From: Thiothrix eikelboomii
GTDB lineage: Bacteria; Pseudomonadota; Gammaproteobacteria; Thiotrichales; Thiotrichaceae
NCBI RefSeq assembly: GCF_900167255.1
Contig: NZ_FUYB01000012.1
Coordinates: 43,501 to 107,500 of the forward strand
Direction: 5' to 3'
Length of the DNA: 64,000 nucleotides
The position numbers and the translations under genes were made by a program. The notes beneath the pieces are model-generated. The model was given only the letters and a program-made list of their open reading frames with translations. It made no database searches and was not told the DNA's origin. How positions within the stretch are numbered: position 1 is the first letter of the stretch; each line of letters opens with the position of its first letter. Shown here piece after piece: positions 1 through 8,419 of this stretch.

Positions 1-601
1 GAAAGAACCAATCTAATAACAAAACTTGCCGATCATAGACACCTTCAATTTGCTCTAAACTGAGTTTCAATTCCGGTGCAAAGGCTTCAGCCGCCGGCAC
101 TCTACCTCGTGAAACGGGCATTTCAACGCTATTCCAAGATAATAAAACCGCTAAAGGATTGCGAATCAGTGCAAAACAACGCAGTGAGTCTGTTGTGACT
201 AAATCCTTTAAAATAGCGGTAAAAAAAGCAGGCTGCTTAATAGCCAAGCAAAAATCTGGCTCTAACGGCTTATTAATCTCTACCAAACGCCCGTCTAATA
301 CTCGAATCCGTTTGCCTGTAATCGGATCAAAACCTGCCATTGGATTATCCGGCACTTGCCCACCAAAACTTTTACTGACTGCTGTACCGGTTTGTAAAAT
401 TTGCCGACGTTGCGCAGAAAAATACTCCAGAATAAACTCGACTAACTGCGCACGCTCATAACCCGCTAAATCTAAAGGTATTAATGGCTCGTGTAAGGCC
501 ACAGAATTCGGCAGTTTATTCAGTAAATGGCAAGTGAGCGTAGTGCCTGAGCGTGGCAATCCGGTGAGAATAACTTGTTGTTGTGCTGAAATAAGCTGCA
601 T
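1..601 (-). CDS. Sulfotransferase, partial (C-terminus beyond window)
   Basis: Reverse-strand reading frame open from an ATG at 601 to the window edge, about 200 residues. The N-terminus carries the 5'-phosphosulfate-binding loop of PAPS-dependent sulfotransferases (LTGLPRSGTTL, about residues 12-22). A 3'-phosphate-binding segment (RNPLAVLLSW) lies about residues 146-155. The predicted role is to transfer sulfate from PAPS to a carbohydrate or lipid acceptor. It starts 4 bases after the stop of the upstream glycosyltransferase, so the two are probably co-transcribed and act on the same glycan. Two more sulfotransferase domains occur in the capsule operon at 10787-15732. The acceptor cannot be told from sequence. 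The family call is firm; completeness is unknown because the gene is cut. Confidence 0.85.
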   Translation of the reverse strand, partial: MQLISAQQQVILTGLPRSGTTLTCHLLNKLPNSVALHEPLIPLDLAGYERAQLVEFILEYFSAQRRQILQTGTAVSKSFGGQVPDNPMAGFDPITGKRIRVLDGRLVEINKPLEPDFCLAIKQPAFFTAILKDLVTTDSLRCFALIRNPLAVLLSWNSVEMPVSRGRVPAAEAFAPELKLSLEQIEGVYDRQVLLLDWFF

Positions 602-605
602 ACCA

Positions 606-1595
606 CTACCAAAGCTTGGAAATATCTCGCATTATAGCAAGAAATTGCTCTGCTTCGTGTTCTAAGCTATGCAACGCAACTTGTTGTTTGGCCCTAGTCA
701 ATAAAGTATTTCTGGATAGCTCATCTAAAGATTTGGCCTGCTGAAATGCTGCTAAAATAGCAGGTAGCTCATAAACGGGTCGCAAACAAGTGTATTGATC
801 TATGCAAAAGGAGCGATTCCCCCTGCAATCAGGGCAAATAACCAGTGCTCCCAAAGCCATTGCTTCTAAGGCAGGTAAATAAAAGCCTTCAGCCAAATGG
901 GGCAAACAAATCACCGTTTTAGCGCGATTGAGCAATTTGAGGAATTCTGGGCGAGGTATTAGCTGGTGAATCGTATGAATTTTATTAGTTTGATCCGCTA
1001 AAGTTTGCGCTAAAGCCAAACCTAAGTCTGGTTTTTTAATCGCGACGATCAATAAATCTAAATCTTTTTTATCTTTTGCCAGCGGTTTAGGTAAGCTAGC
1101 AAGATCAATTCCATTGGGAATGGTAAATATCGGCCCATTCACTTGACCTGTGGCTTGAATAGCTTCGCTGACTTGCTCACTGACACAAATACGAATCGCA
1201 CGCTCACGCAAAAATGCATATTTACGATCTTTAGGCTCAGCATGACTCAAACCCTGAATCAAATTAATCACCGGAATGTTTGCTCTGTGCTGCAAAAACT
1301 CAGGGTGCTGCAAGACAGCCTGCCAATCTAAACCCGCTAGAAATAAAATATCTGCATCTGCTGGTCGCCAAGTGGCTAAAGACTGAGATCCTTGCCAAGG
1401 ATTATCCGGGTCTTGAATAGATTGCTCGGTAAAATAAATGTGTGGTAGGTAAGAAGCAGAACTTTGCAGATGTTGAAAATAATGAAAAACTTTTAAATGC
1501 CCGCCCTGAAAACGAAGATAATCCCTGTGGAAGAATACAGTTTGTTTGGGCTGATCTTTTTTTCTTAGTAGCTTACTTAAAAATTGTAAGTGCAT
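606..1595 (-). CDS. GT-B glycosyltransferase (GT4-like)
   Basis: 329 residues without a signal peptide. The C-terminal half has the GT-B donor-binding pattern HLAEGFYLPALEAMALGALV, with the paired glutamates E236 and E244 (the E-x7-E motif that contacts the nucleotide-sugar). An IPNGID turn at about 159-164 is also typical of the GT4 family. The N-terminal half is more divergent. It probably adds a sugar to a surface glycan that the adjacent sulfotransferase then modifies; donor and acceptor are unknown. It ends 4 bases before the sulfotransferase start and is separated from the upstream lipoprotein gene by a hairpin, so it may have its own promoter in 1596-1640. Confidence 0.8.
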   Translation of the reverse strand: MHLQFLSKLLRKKDQPKQTVFFHRDYLRFQGGHLKVFHYFQHLQSSASYLPHIYFTEQSIQDPDNPWQGSQSLATWRPADADILFLAGLDWQAVLQHPEFLQHRANIPVINLIQGLSHAEPKDRKYAFLRERAIRICVSEQVSEAIQATGQVNGPIFTIPNGIDLASLPKPLAKDKKDLDLLIVAIKKPDLGLALAQTLADQTNKIHTIHQLIPRPEFLKLLNRAKTVICLPHLAEGFYLPALEAMALGALVICPDCRGNRSFCIDQYTCLRPVYELPAILAAFQQAKSLDELSRNTLLTRAKQQVALHSLEHEAEQFLAIMRDISKLW

Positions 1596-1604
1596 ATTAA
1601 TCAG

Positions 1605-1631
1605 AAGAAAGGGAGTAAAACTCCCTTTCTT
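1605..1631 (-). terminator. Hairpin terminator after the Asp-box lipoprotein gene
   Basis: Perfect 11-bp inverted repeat (1605-1615 and 1621-1631) around a 5-base loop. In the minus-strand transcript the second arm is CUCCCUUUCUU, so the U-rich run is partly inside the stem. It lies just after the stop of the gene at 1641. Confidence 0.55.
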
Positions 1632-1640
1632 TGAACAGAA

Positions 1641-3452
1641 TTAATATTCTAAGTGATTACCAAAAACGATATTAGGCATAAAATACCAATCGTCATAGAA
1701 CCATCCCCATTTCATATCAATAACTTGTTTATTTGGTGGAGCGCTCTCCAGTAAGCCTTCCTTGCTAACTTGTTGATTAACACTTACCTCTATATTAGCA
1801 GTTAAAGCTGCTAAGTTACCTTGAATATCAATTTTAGACTCATCCACAACAGCTTTAGAGAAACTGAGTTTGCCTTGCTGAGCTAACCACTCTGTCTTTT
1901 CAAATCTTTCACGATAGACAGGCTCCATATAGTCCCAAGTTTCTTCCCACTTACGTTCCTCACGTAAAGCCCAGAATTTATTAGCCCTCTCAATCAACCG
2001 CTCTTTTAACTCATCTTGGCTAGGCATAGTCAAACTTATATCAGGCAAGATAAACTGCCCATCACTACCTTTAGCAAATTCTTGATAAACTCTAGTGCCA
2101 TTAGGGTTTTTGCCATCTAGTTTAACCATAAAATAGGTTAACCATAATTTATCTTGACCTAAAAATAGCTTTGGATCTTTAGCTACTAATAGGCCGGGAG
2201 TTGTCACTGGTTTTGGTACAGATAACCACGATTTGCCATTATCCTTACTAATATTCATATATAGAGTAGGTACTATATTACGATAATCCTCCCACACTAC
2301 ATATAAACCAGTAGCACCTGCATCCACAATGGATAAATAACTTGATTTAGTTAATTCATGCCCTTTATCTGCATCTAGATTTTTACTTTCCCCTAACCAT
2401 TCATGTGTTTTAGTGGAAAGTACAGCTACTTCGGCATGCATCTTACCAATATTCTCTATGGGACTAGCAATAAAACCTAAGGCTAAATTATCTCCTGAGA
2501 TAGCACCTTTAATCCAACTAATATTATAAACCTTAGGATTTAAGTTTAGTGGACGACTACTAATTTCAGACCATTGGTTGGCATCTAGGTTTGTATTATA
2601 AAAACCTGTTAAACCTTTGACTCCATCCGTAAGCATACCAAAAACATACATCGTTGTTGCATTATTAAATGCTACCATTTCTATGGGTTGCATATTAGGT
2701 GCAGCAAATATAGTAGATTCCGCTTGCCACGATTTTCCATTATCAATAGATGCTTTAGATACGAGGCGCAACATAGACTGCCCCATTTCTGTCATATCCA
2801 TCTGCTGCCAAACAGCGACTAATTTATCACCTAAGTAAGCTAATTTAGATGAATTAGCAAAGGTTGCGGGTTCAGTATTATTCTCAGCCTTCATAGCCGC
2901 AGTAATCACTGGCGTATCCAAGCGTTGATCCTGAGCTGCCCACGTTTTTCCACTATCCGTAGAATAATTGATATAGACTCCGTAGCCTGGCTTACGCTCA
3001 TCAGTATAAGCAACAGCAACTGCTCCTTTTCCATTTGAAGCAACTGATGCCTCTGCTAATACCCCATTGCCCGTATTGATAGTCACAACAGGTGTAAAAG
3101 ACCCCCCCCCATCACTGGAGGTTCTAAGTTTTAAGCTCTTTGCTTTTTGATCATCAACTGCCCACCAAATGGCATAGAGAGTTTTTCCATCATAATGCAA
3201 CCATTGCTTACTAGAAGCATCTTCAGCGAGGATTTGCTCTTTACCTACCTCATAAAATACAACACCTCGCTTCTCCCCATTTAATAAAAATAATTTATCA
3301 TTAATGACTATAGAAGCAGGATTGACAGAAAAACCTGCCTGATTGAGTAAAAGCTGTGCTTTTTCAACTAAGGGCTGCTCATTGGTCTTTTCTTGGCAAG
3401 CACTGAGTAAAAAACTAAAAAATACCACTAAAAGTAAAATTACTTTTTTCAT
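1641..3452 (-). CDS. Lipoprotein with Asp-box (sialidase-type) repeats
   Basis: 603 residues. A lipoprotein signal with lipobox LLSAC places the lipidated Cys at 19. Four Asp-box motifs (S-x-D-x-G-x-x-F/W) are visible at about 112-119 (SSDGGGSF), 164-171 (STDSGKTW), 235-242 (SIDNGKSW) and 402-409 (SKDNGKSW), indicating a beta-propeller like that of sialidases and other BNR proteins. No sialidase active-site set was recognised, so enzymatic activity is not claimed. The last 120 residues look like a separate NTF2-like domain. Its first Asp-box is encoded over a run of nine G/C pairs (3102-3110). It lies downstream of the exported protein at 3545, separated by a terminator-like hairpin. It probably sits on the outer membrane and binds glycan or protein. 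Confidence 0.7.
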   Translation of the reverse strand: MKKVILLLVVFFSFLLSACQEKTNEQPLVEKAQLLLNQAGFSVNPASIVINDKLFLLNGEKRGVVFYEVGKEQILAEDASSKQWLHYDGKTLYAIWWAVDDQKAKSLKLRTSSDGGGSFTPVVTINTGNGVLAEASVASNGKGAVAVAYTDERKPGYGVYINYSTDSGKTWAAQDQRLDTPVITAAMKAENNTEPATFANSSKLAYLGDKLVAVWQQMDMTEMGQSMLRLVSKASIDNGKSWQAESTIFAAPNMQPIEMVAFNNATTMYVFGMLTDGVKGLTGFYNTNLDANQWSEISSRPLNLNPKVYNISWIKGAISGDNLALGFIASPIENIGKMHAEVAVLSTKTHEWLGESKNLDADKGHELTKSSYLSIVDAGATGLYVVWEDYRNIVPTLYMNISKDNGKSWLSVPKPVTTPGLLVAKDPKLFLGQDKLWLTYFMVKLDGKNPNGTRVYQEFAKGSDGQFILPDISLTMPSQDELKERLIERANKFWALREERKWEETWDYMEPVYRERFEKTEWLAQQGKLSFSKAVVDESKIDIQGNLAALTANIEVSVNQQVSKEGLLESAPPNKQVIDMKWGWFYDDWYFMPNIVFGNHLEY

Positions 3453-3490
3453 AAACCTATCTCTGTCGATACTTAATTCTCTTATAAAAG

Positions 3491-3518
3491 CAAAAAGGCG
3501 GGAAAACCCACCTTTTTG
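3491..3518 (-). terminator. Terminator after the exported protein gene at 3545
   Basis: 12-base arms at 3491-3502 and 3507-3518 around a 4-base loop. In the minus-strand RNA (CAAAAAGGUGGG/CCCGCCUUUUUG) the single odd position becomes a G-U pair, whereas on the plus strand it is a C-A mismatch. The second arm carries five U residues. This fits termination or attenuation of minus-strand transcription between the genes at 3545 and 1641. Confidence 0.7.
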
Positions 3519-3544
3519 TCAATTACCCTACTAAGTAGTAGAAA

Positions 3545-4870
3545 TTAGTAAGGACGATTTGGATGTGATTCTGGAGTAGTACTTAAGTGACCACTTGTCT
3601 CAACTTGGAATGAAACTACACCATAATTATTGATAGCTGATGGTGCCGCAACATCAAACGGAGTACCATCGCTAACAGTACGCTCAATTAAACCATTGAT
3701 GGTTGTAGAAGCATCACCTGTTTCTGTATTCACACCAAAAACACCTGAAGCAAAACTAGTCGCATTAGTAGTAGACAGAATTTCTGCTTGAACTGGTGGT
3801 GAACTGAAGTTAATTAACTCTGCTTTATAAGTAATAGCACCACTAGCTACTTGAGTAGTATTAACAGAAGCTGGAACACCATTGTTTGTTACAGTACGAG
3901 TTGCACTATTCTGAATGCTCATCCGCTTCCAACCACCCGCTACGGTGTCAGCTAATTGCAAAGGATTTAACAGTGTTGAACGTCCATAAGTACCCATACA
4001 GGTTACACGGAAATTTTTAGCACCACTTGTTACGGTCTCATCACTGTTATAAGCACCAGAAACGCCAGCTGGCAACTGTGGAGAAATACTACCTGATAAG
4101 GTATCTTGAGAGATATAGACAGTAGCATCGTAAGAACCACCACCACTTTCTGGCTTTAACATATCATCGCCAGTGACGACTGTTAACCATTCGGTAGTAG
4201 CAATATTCACAGGCATCCATGAGTAATCAATAGACTTTTTAGCGATAAAGCCTGCGCTAAAGTCACCTTCTACTTTTGAACGGTGATTATTCAATAATTT
4301 ATAATCTAAGACAAAGCTATTGCCTGCATCAACGACATAACCAAAACCAGACATATCGCCTTCGTTAGCCAAATCTTTTACAGCTGGGTTTTTATTGACA
4401 TTAGCGACATCAGTGATAACTACGAAACCTACGAAGTCTCCATTAGTATAACCGTTTGGTGTACTTTTATCAGCTGCATCTAAGTTTAAATGACCTGCAA
4501 CAACAGTAGAAGAGCTACCGACAGTACCAGAATCATTATCAACTGCACGTTGATTGATCATATCCCAAGGCGACACTTTGCCATTATTATTAGAAATGGT
4601 GCAAGCCTTACTCAGGTCATATAACTCATCAACTGTGGTGCCTTTTTGAAACCACACATAATGCAGATTTGAATTCGCATTATACCCAGTAGTACCGCCT
4701 AAATTAGCTGTACCTGCACCACGTACTTTAATAGAGAAATAAGTTTGTGCACCATTAGTGACACCAATAACCAACGGCGCTAACAAAGAGTCAGCACTCG
4801 CCATACCAGAAATCATCAGCGAACCAGCAACTGCCGTTGCGACTGCGCTTTTCTTCAACAGATTTTTCAT
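3545..4870 (-). CDS. Exported protein of unknown function
   Basis: 441 residues starting with a clear Sec signal peptide (basic start, hydrophobic core, cleavage after GMASA, about residue 26). The ATG is preceded by GAGG at 5-base spacing. The mature part is rich in Gly, Ser, Thr, Asn and Val, has only two cysteines (C90 and one in an RVTCMGTYG segment), and no transmembrane helix, lipobox or sorting signal. The composition suggests a beta-rich secreted or surface protein. I do not recognise the family. It is divergent from the copper-amine-oxidase-like operon at 5329 and precedes the Asp-box lipoprotein gene on the same strand. A functional link to either is only a guess. Confidence 0.65.
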   Translation of the reverse strand: MKNLLKKSAVATAVAGSLMISGMASADSLLAPLVIGVTNGAQTYFSIKVRGAGTANLGGTTGYNANSNLHYVWFQKGTTVDELYDLSKACTISNNNGKVSPWDMINQRAVDNDSGTVGSSSTVVAGHLNLDAADKSTPNGYTNGDFVGFVVITDVANVNKNPAVKDLANEGDMSGFGYVVDAGNSFVLDYKLLNNHRSKVEGDFSAGFIAKKSIDYSWMPVNIATTEWLTVVTGDDMLKPESGGGSYDATVYISQDTLSGSISPQLPAGVSGAYNSDETVTSGAKNFRVTCMGTYGRSTLLNPLQLADTVAGGWKRMSIQNSATRTVTNNGVPASVNTTQVASGAITYKAELINFSSPPVQAEILSTTNATSFASGVFGVNTETGDASTTINGLIERTVSDGTPFDVAAPSAINNYGVVSFQVETSGHLSTTPESHPNRPY

Positions 4871-5328
4871 TGCAACCTCACTTAATCAGTTAAGTTTATC
4901 TAAGTTTATCACAAGCTGGAACACCAACCCCCTGACCGGTGGCAAGCATTAAACCATCTTACAGCACTCAAGCATAGCGCAAATAAATTTAGTTTACCAA
5001 GCATTGTTTACTTTTTACTTATCACCAGCCCTAGTGGAGAACCAGCCGAGGCCAACTACTTTGGCTGACCATCCAATAAGTACAGCGAGATTGTATAGCT
5101 GCTGTCGTAAGTTTGCAATGCCTAGTGTCGTAAATCTACCACTCGCTTTGATTAGCTTGTCTACCCCCACTCGACTCAAACCTCTCGATGGCAGGCAAAT
5201 CAGACAATCCTAGTTTACAAGGTTACCCTTTGGCTGAATATAGCTCATGACTGAGTGGTAAATATTTACTATACATAAGAATAAGAACTGAAAAAATCAA
5301 CTAGCCTGTTTGCGAGGGCCTAAAAACG
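4871..5328. other. Divergent intergenic region, no convincing gene
   Basis: 458 bases between two divergently transcribed genes for exported proteins. It must hold promoters for both directions. A candidate for the plus strand is listed separately. A minus-strand stretch at about 5020-5217 stays open for roughly 60 codons but lacks a credible start and resembles nothing I know. Confidence 0.5.
5247..5275 (+). promoter_or_regulatory. Candidate sigma-70 promoter for the CuAO-like operon
   Basis: ATGACT at 5247-5252 and TATACA at 5270-5275 with a 17-base spacer; each hexamer matches its consensus at 4 of 6 positions. Transcription would begin near 5282, leaving a leader of about 47 bases before the first gene. 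GAGG at 5314-5317 could serve as ribosome site, although 11 bases from the ATG. Confidence 0.4.
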
Positions 5329-6519
5329 ATGAGTTTGTTCAATAAACAACTATTAAAATTTTTGATTCTGATTGGTTTTACTAGCCATTTATCAGCAGCC
5401 CCTAATAAACCACCCGAGTGTGTTGGCATCCCGCTACAAGCCGAGTTTGCCTCCGGGGTTGGCTGGTCAATGTGCCTGTCTTTAGATGATGAAGAAGGCT
5501 TGAGTATTCATCAGCTCAAACATAGGAGTAGCGGCCAAGAGCGGCGTGTGCTAGGGAAAGCGAGCCTATCGCAGTTAGAAATTGTGTTTGACGATAATAC
5601 CCAGCCACCCAGCTTTGCCGTCACTCGCGGAGGCTTGGGCGGAGATAAACTGCTTAAGCTAAGCCCCAAAGACTGTGCAGGTGGCCAGCTTTATCCTGAG
5701 GCGAGCGATCGGCGGCATAATTTATTGTGTGCGCGGACTCAAGACGCGGGCTTGCTGTATAGGTATGGCTATCAGGCGCAGCGGCAGGGGGCATTTTTTG
5801 AAGTCTTCAGTATTAGCCAAGCCACTGCTTCGCAAACTTATACCCAACGCTGGCGCTTTTATGAAACTGGCGTGATCGAACCAGCGATTGGCTTCAGTGG
5901 CAAAATGCCGCGTTTTGCACCGGCTCATTTAGGTTTTGGCCGCGCCATTGCCGACGCTGACGAATGGGCTTTAGGCTTCAGTGCTTATTTAGGTTGGCGG
6001 CTGGATTTTGATTTAGGTCAGGATGCGAATAATGACATTGCTGAAGAAATCAACAGTCGACCCAGTGCCAGTCGTCGGCACAAAAGCTTAAGCACAGAAG
6101 TTTTAAGCGCTGAAACCTCTCGTAGCCTCAATCCTGAGCTAAAAACCAGTTGGCGGATTAAAGACGCGGATGAGCGCAATGAATTTGGCCAAGCCATTTC
6201 TTATGAGCTAGTGCCTTCTCAATATCACCAAAGTAATGGCGATGTACGCGGTCGACCTTGGCTAAAATATGATGTGTATTTCACCCGTTATCGGGAATGT
6301 GAACAGCACGCTTCTGACAATCCACGACAGGCAGGCTGTGCTAGAAATGTATTGCAGGCTAGTCAAGATCAAGAACCATTGGAGAGAACCGATTTAGTGC
6401 TTTGGTATAAACAAAACTATCACTATCTCCCTCGGAGTGATGATAGCGATTATCTCAGTACCGATTGGATGAGCTTTCAGTTAGTGCCTAGAGATTGGAC
6501 AGCAGGTAATCCTTTATGA
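5329..6519 (+). CDS. Exported CuAO catalytic-domain paralogue A1 (catalytic residues lost)
   Basis: 396 residues with a Sec signal peptide (cleavage near residue 24). By eye it aligns with the C-terminal catalytic domain of copper-containing amine oxidases: the entry strand GVGWSMCLSLDDEEGLSIHQL, then VLGKASLSQLEIVF (CuAO: VLYRASLSEMVVPY), WRFYETGVIEPAIG, GWRLDFDL, and the C-terminal DLVLWYKQNYHYLPRSDD. Every key position is changed. The tyrosine that becomes topaquinone is Q169, the catalytic-base Asp is A97, the TPQ-contacting Tyr is F87, the two HxH copper ligands are F217 and A219, and the third copper His is Y366. It is therefore probably a pseudoenzyme subunit. N2 and N3 domains are absent. 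The stop overlaps the start of B1 (ATGA), so translation is coupled. Confidence 0.75.
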   Translation: MSLFNKQLLKFLILIGFTSHLSAAPNKPPECVGIPLQAEFASGVGWSMCLSLDDEEGLSIHQLKHRSSGQERRVLGKASLSQLEIVFDDNTQPPSFAVTRGGLGGDKLLKLSPKDCAGGQLYPEASDRRHNLLCARTQDAGLLYRYGYQAQRQGAFFEVFSISQATASQTYTQRWRFYETGVIEPAIGFSGKMPRFAPAHLGFGRAIADADEWALGFSAYLGWRLDFDLGQDANNDIAEEINSRPSASRRHKSLSTEVLSAETSRSLNPELKTSWRIKDADERNEFGQAISYELVPSQYHQSNGDVRGRPWLKYDVYFTRYRECEQHASDNPRQAGCARNVLQASQDQEPLERTDLVLWYKQNYHYLPRSDDSDYLSTDWMSFQLVPRDWTAGNPL

Positions 6520-7733
6520 GCCAGATCAACCCTCACCTTCAGTCCCAATCACTCATAACTCCGACTAAGCAATTACTACTTGGTATGTCCAGCTTAATCC
6601 TGAGCCTTTATGCTGATACGGCGGTCTTAGCTGAAGAAAGTTGTAGTGCTGATTATACTATCAATGCTGCCTTGCCAAATGGTGCAATTTGGAATTTGTG
6701 TTGGGAGCAAACCCTGCAAAATGGAATTAGCTTGCATCACATTGCCTATCAACCCAAAGCAGGCACTCAGCAAGCTATTCTGTATCGAGCTGAATTAGCC
6801 CAAGTTCATGTGCCTTATGACGATAATGGTGCGCGTTATCATGATATTAGTGACTATGGCTTTGGAGAAAAAAACCTACAAGCCCTTGATGAGAAACTCT
6901 GCCCAAATGGTTCTTTGATTAAATACTATGGCAAGCCAATACTCTGCCAACAAATCCTGCCACGTGGTGAAGAGCTGCGCTACCAAAACCAAGCCGTGCA
7001 AGGTTATAAATTGAGCCTGTTCAGTATTTCACAAATCGGTTCTTATAATTATGTGCCACGCTGGGAATTTTTTGACAATGGCACGATGGAATTTGCCGTG
7101 GGTGCAACTGGCGCTTTACAACGTTTTACCACCGGCAGCCAAAGCGATTTAGGTTGGCCGATTAGCCCTGAAAAAATAGGGGTTTCTCATCTGCATAATT
7201 TTTTCTGGCGCTTAGATTTTGACTTAGCCGGGAATGGCGCGAATGATTATATTGAAGAAATAAACTTTGTGCGTGAAGATCAAGGCCTCAAGGCCAAGCA
7301 TGAAATCCTCAGTCTAGAAACCGGTCGAGATGTGAACCCCGCCACGCTGCGCACTTGGATAGTGGTAGACTCAGCCTTAAAAAATCAAGCTAACTCGCCG
7401 ATTGCGTATGAGATTCAGCTGTATCAATCGGGGCAGCGCGATGTGGGGCCGGAGGAAGAGGCCTTCACTAAGTATGATATTTATTTTACCAAAGCAAAAG
7501 AATGTGAACGTTTTGCCTCACGTAATGCCAATGCCGATGTCTGTGCCAAAGATTTATCCACTTATGTGAATGGTGAATCTTTACAGGAAGATTTAATTGT
7601 CTGGCCTAGTACGAGCTTTTATCATATACCTCGTGCTGAAGACTCACCCAATATGAATATTCACTGGAGTGGTATTCGCCTCAAGCCGTTTGACTGGCAT
7701 AACAGTAACCCCTTAGCGAGTTCAATCCGATGA
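6516..7733 (+). CDS. Exported CuAO catalytic-domain protein B1 (active-site residues retained)
   Basis: 405 residues; a hydrophobic segment at about 18-39 is the signal (M24 is an alternative start). It aligns with the catalytic domain of copper amine oxidase (amine + O2 to aldehyde, NH3 and H2O2): LYRAELAQVHVPYDDNG (CuAO RASLxEMVVPYGDP), HDISDYGFG, IGSYNYVPRWEF (TPQ region), SHLHNFFWRLDFDL (HxH copper site) and SFYHIPRAEDSPNM (third copper His). The expected functional residues are present: D110 (base), Y177 (TPQ precursor), H225, H227, H370 and Y101. The TPQ motif is unusual: the usual N-Y-D/E is S176-Y177-N178. At about 400 residues against 650-750 for the family, it lacks N2/N3. It overlaps A1 and the next gene by ATGA. 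Confidence 0.8.
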   Translation: MSQINPHLQSQSLITPTKQLLLGMSSLILSLYADTAVLAEESCSADYTINAALPNGAIWNLCWEQTLQNGISLHHIAYQPKAGTQQAILYRAELAQVHVPYDDNGARYHDISDYGFGEKNLQALDEKLCPNGSLIKYYGKPILCQQILPRGEELRYQNQAVQGYKLSLFSISQIGSYNYVPRWEFFDNGTMEFAVGATGALQRFTTGSQSDLGWPISPEKIGVSHLHNFFWRLDFDLAGNGANDYIEEINFVREDQGLKAKHEILSLETGRDVNPATLRTWIVVDSALKNQANSPIAYEIQLYQSGQRDVGPEEEAFTKYDIYFTKAKECERFASRNANADVCAKDLSTYVNGESLQEDLIVWPSTSFYHIPRAEDSPNMNIHWSGIRLKPFDWHNSNPLASSIR

Positions 7734-8419
7734 CAGCTAAACTTCAACGCAGCCCCCTCAATAAGTTCCGCTTCAGTCTGCTGACCAGTATTTTGATCAG
7801 TATTCTGCCGAGCACCGCTAGCTACGCTGGCAATCAAGACCCCTTGAGCCTGAATGAGCAAGCTCAAGTCAGTGCCTTGGTCGAGTCAGCGTTGCCTAGT
7901 TTAAGAGTGAAATCTGAAGCTGATGCGAATCAACTCAACCAGCATGAATTGCTCCTGATTGAACGCGACCGCTCAGAAGACAAAAAATCAGGCGTTCGCC
8001 GTGCCAATGCCTTTGTTTATGACTATCAAACGGACGAAACCATCATTTATCGGATTGATGCTGCTACGCATAAAATTCTGTCCTCCGTGCGCAAAAAAAA
8101 TATGCAACTGCCTTTGACTGAGGCTGAAATTAAGCGCACGGTTGATCTGATTTTTTCTGATAAAGAAACCTTGGCACTGATTGCGAATGAATATCAGCGG
8201 ATCACCCATAAAGCCTTGAATGCTCCAAACGACTTACAGGCTAAAGCCTTCGTATTTACTGCAGATACCTTACCTGAACAATTAAATCCAGCCTCGCAGC
8301 AATGCGGCTTACATCGCTGCGCGCAGATTTTACTCTATACGCATGATTCAGTGGTATTTGAAGTCAGCCCGATTGTGAACTTATCAGCCAAACTCATTAC
8401 TCAAATTGTTGGATTTTAA
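7730..8419 (+). CDS. Exported protein resembling the N2-N3 domains of copper amine oxidase
   Basis: 229 residues, signal peptide to about residue 33. The segment PLSLNEQAQVSALVESAL (about 39-56) resembles the N2 opening of CuAOs. RRANAFVYDYQTDETIIYRI followed by ILSSVRKKNMQLPLTEAE (about 90-128) follows the N3 pattern: a hairpin, a 'DLtagkV' strand, a 'qPplt.eE' turn and a helix rich in Asp/Glu. A C-terminal part with CGLHRC and a strand VSPIVNLS follows. N2 and N3 are normally fused in front of the catalytic domain; here they would be a separate subunit serving the neighbouring catalytic-domain proteins, which lack them. The similarity is weaker than for its neighbours, so a profile or structure comparison should decide. 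Its start overlaps the B1 stop (ATGA). Confidence 0.55.
   Translation: MTAKLQRSPLNKFRFSLLTSILISILPSTASYAGNQDPLSLNEQAQVSALVESALPSLRVKSEADANQLNQHELLLIERDRSEDKKSGVRRANAFVYDYQTDETIIYRIDAATHKILSSVRKKNMQLPLTEAEIKRTVDLIFSDKETLALIANEYQRITHKALNAPNDLQAKAFVFTADTLPEQLNPASQQCGLHRCAQILLYTHDSVVFEVSPIVNLSAKLITQIVGF

Noticed and set aside
159..461. Plus-strand 100-codon ORF
   Set aside because: It lies antisense to the sulfotransferase frame, which has clear PAPS motifs.
5020..5217. Minus-strand open stretch of about 60 codons in the intergenic region
   Set aside because: Only TTG or GTG starts without ribosome site, no family resemblance, and preceded by a stop; noncoding is more likely.
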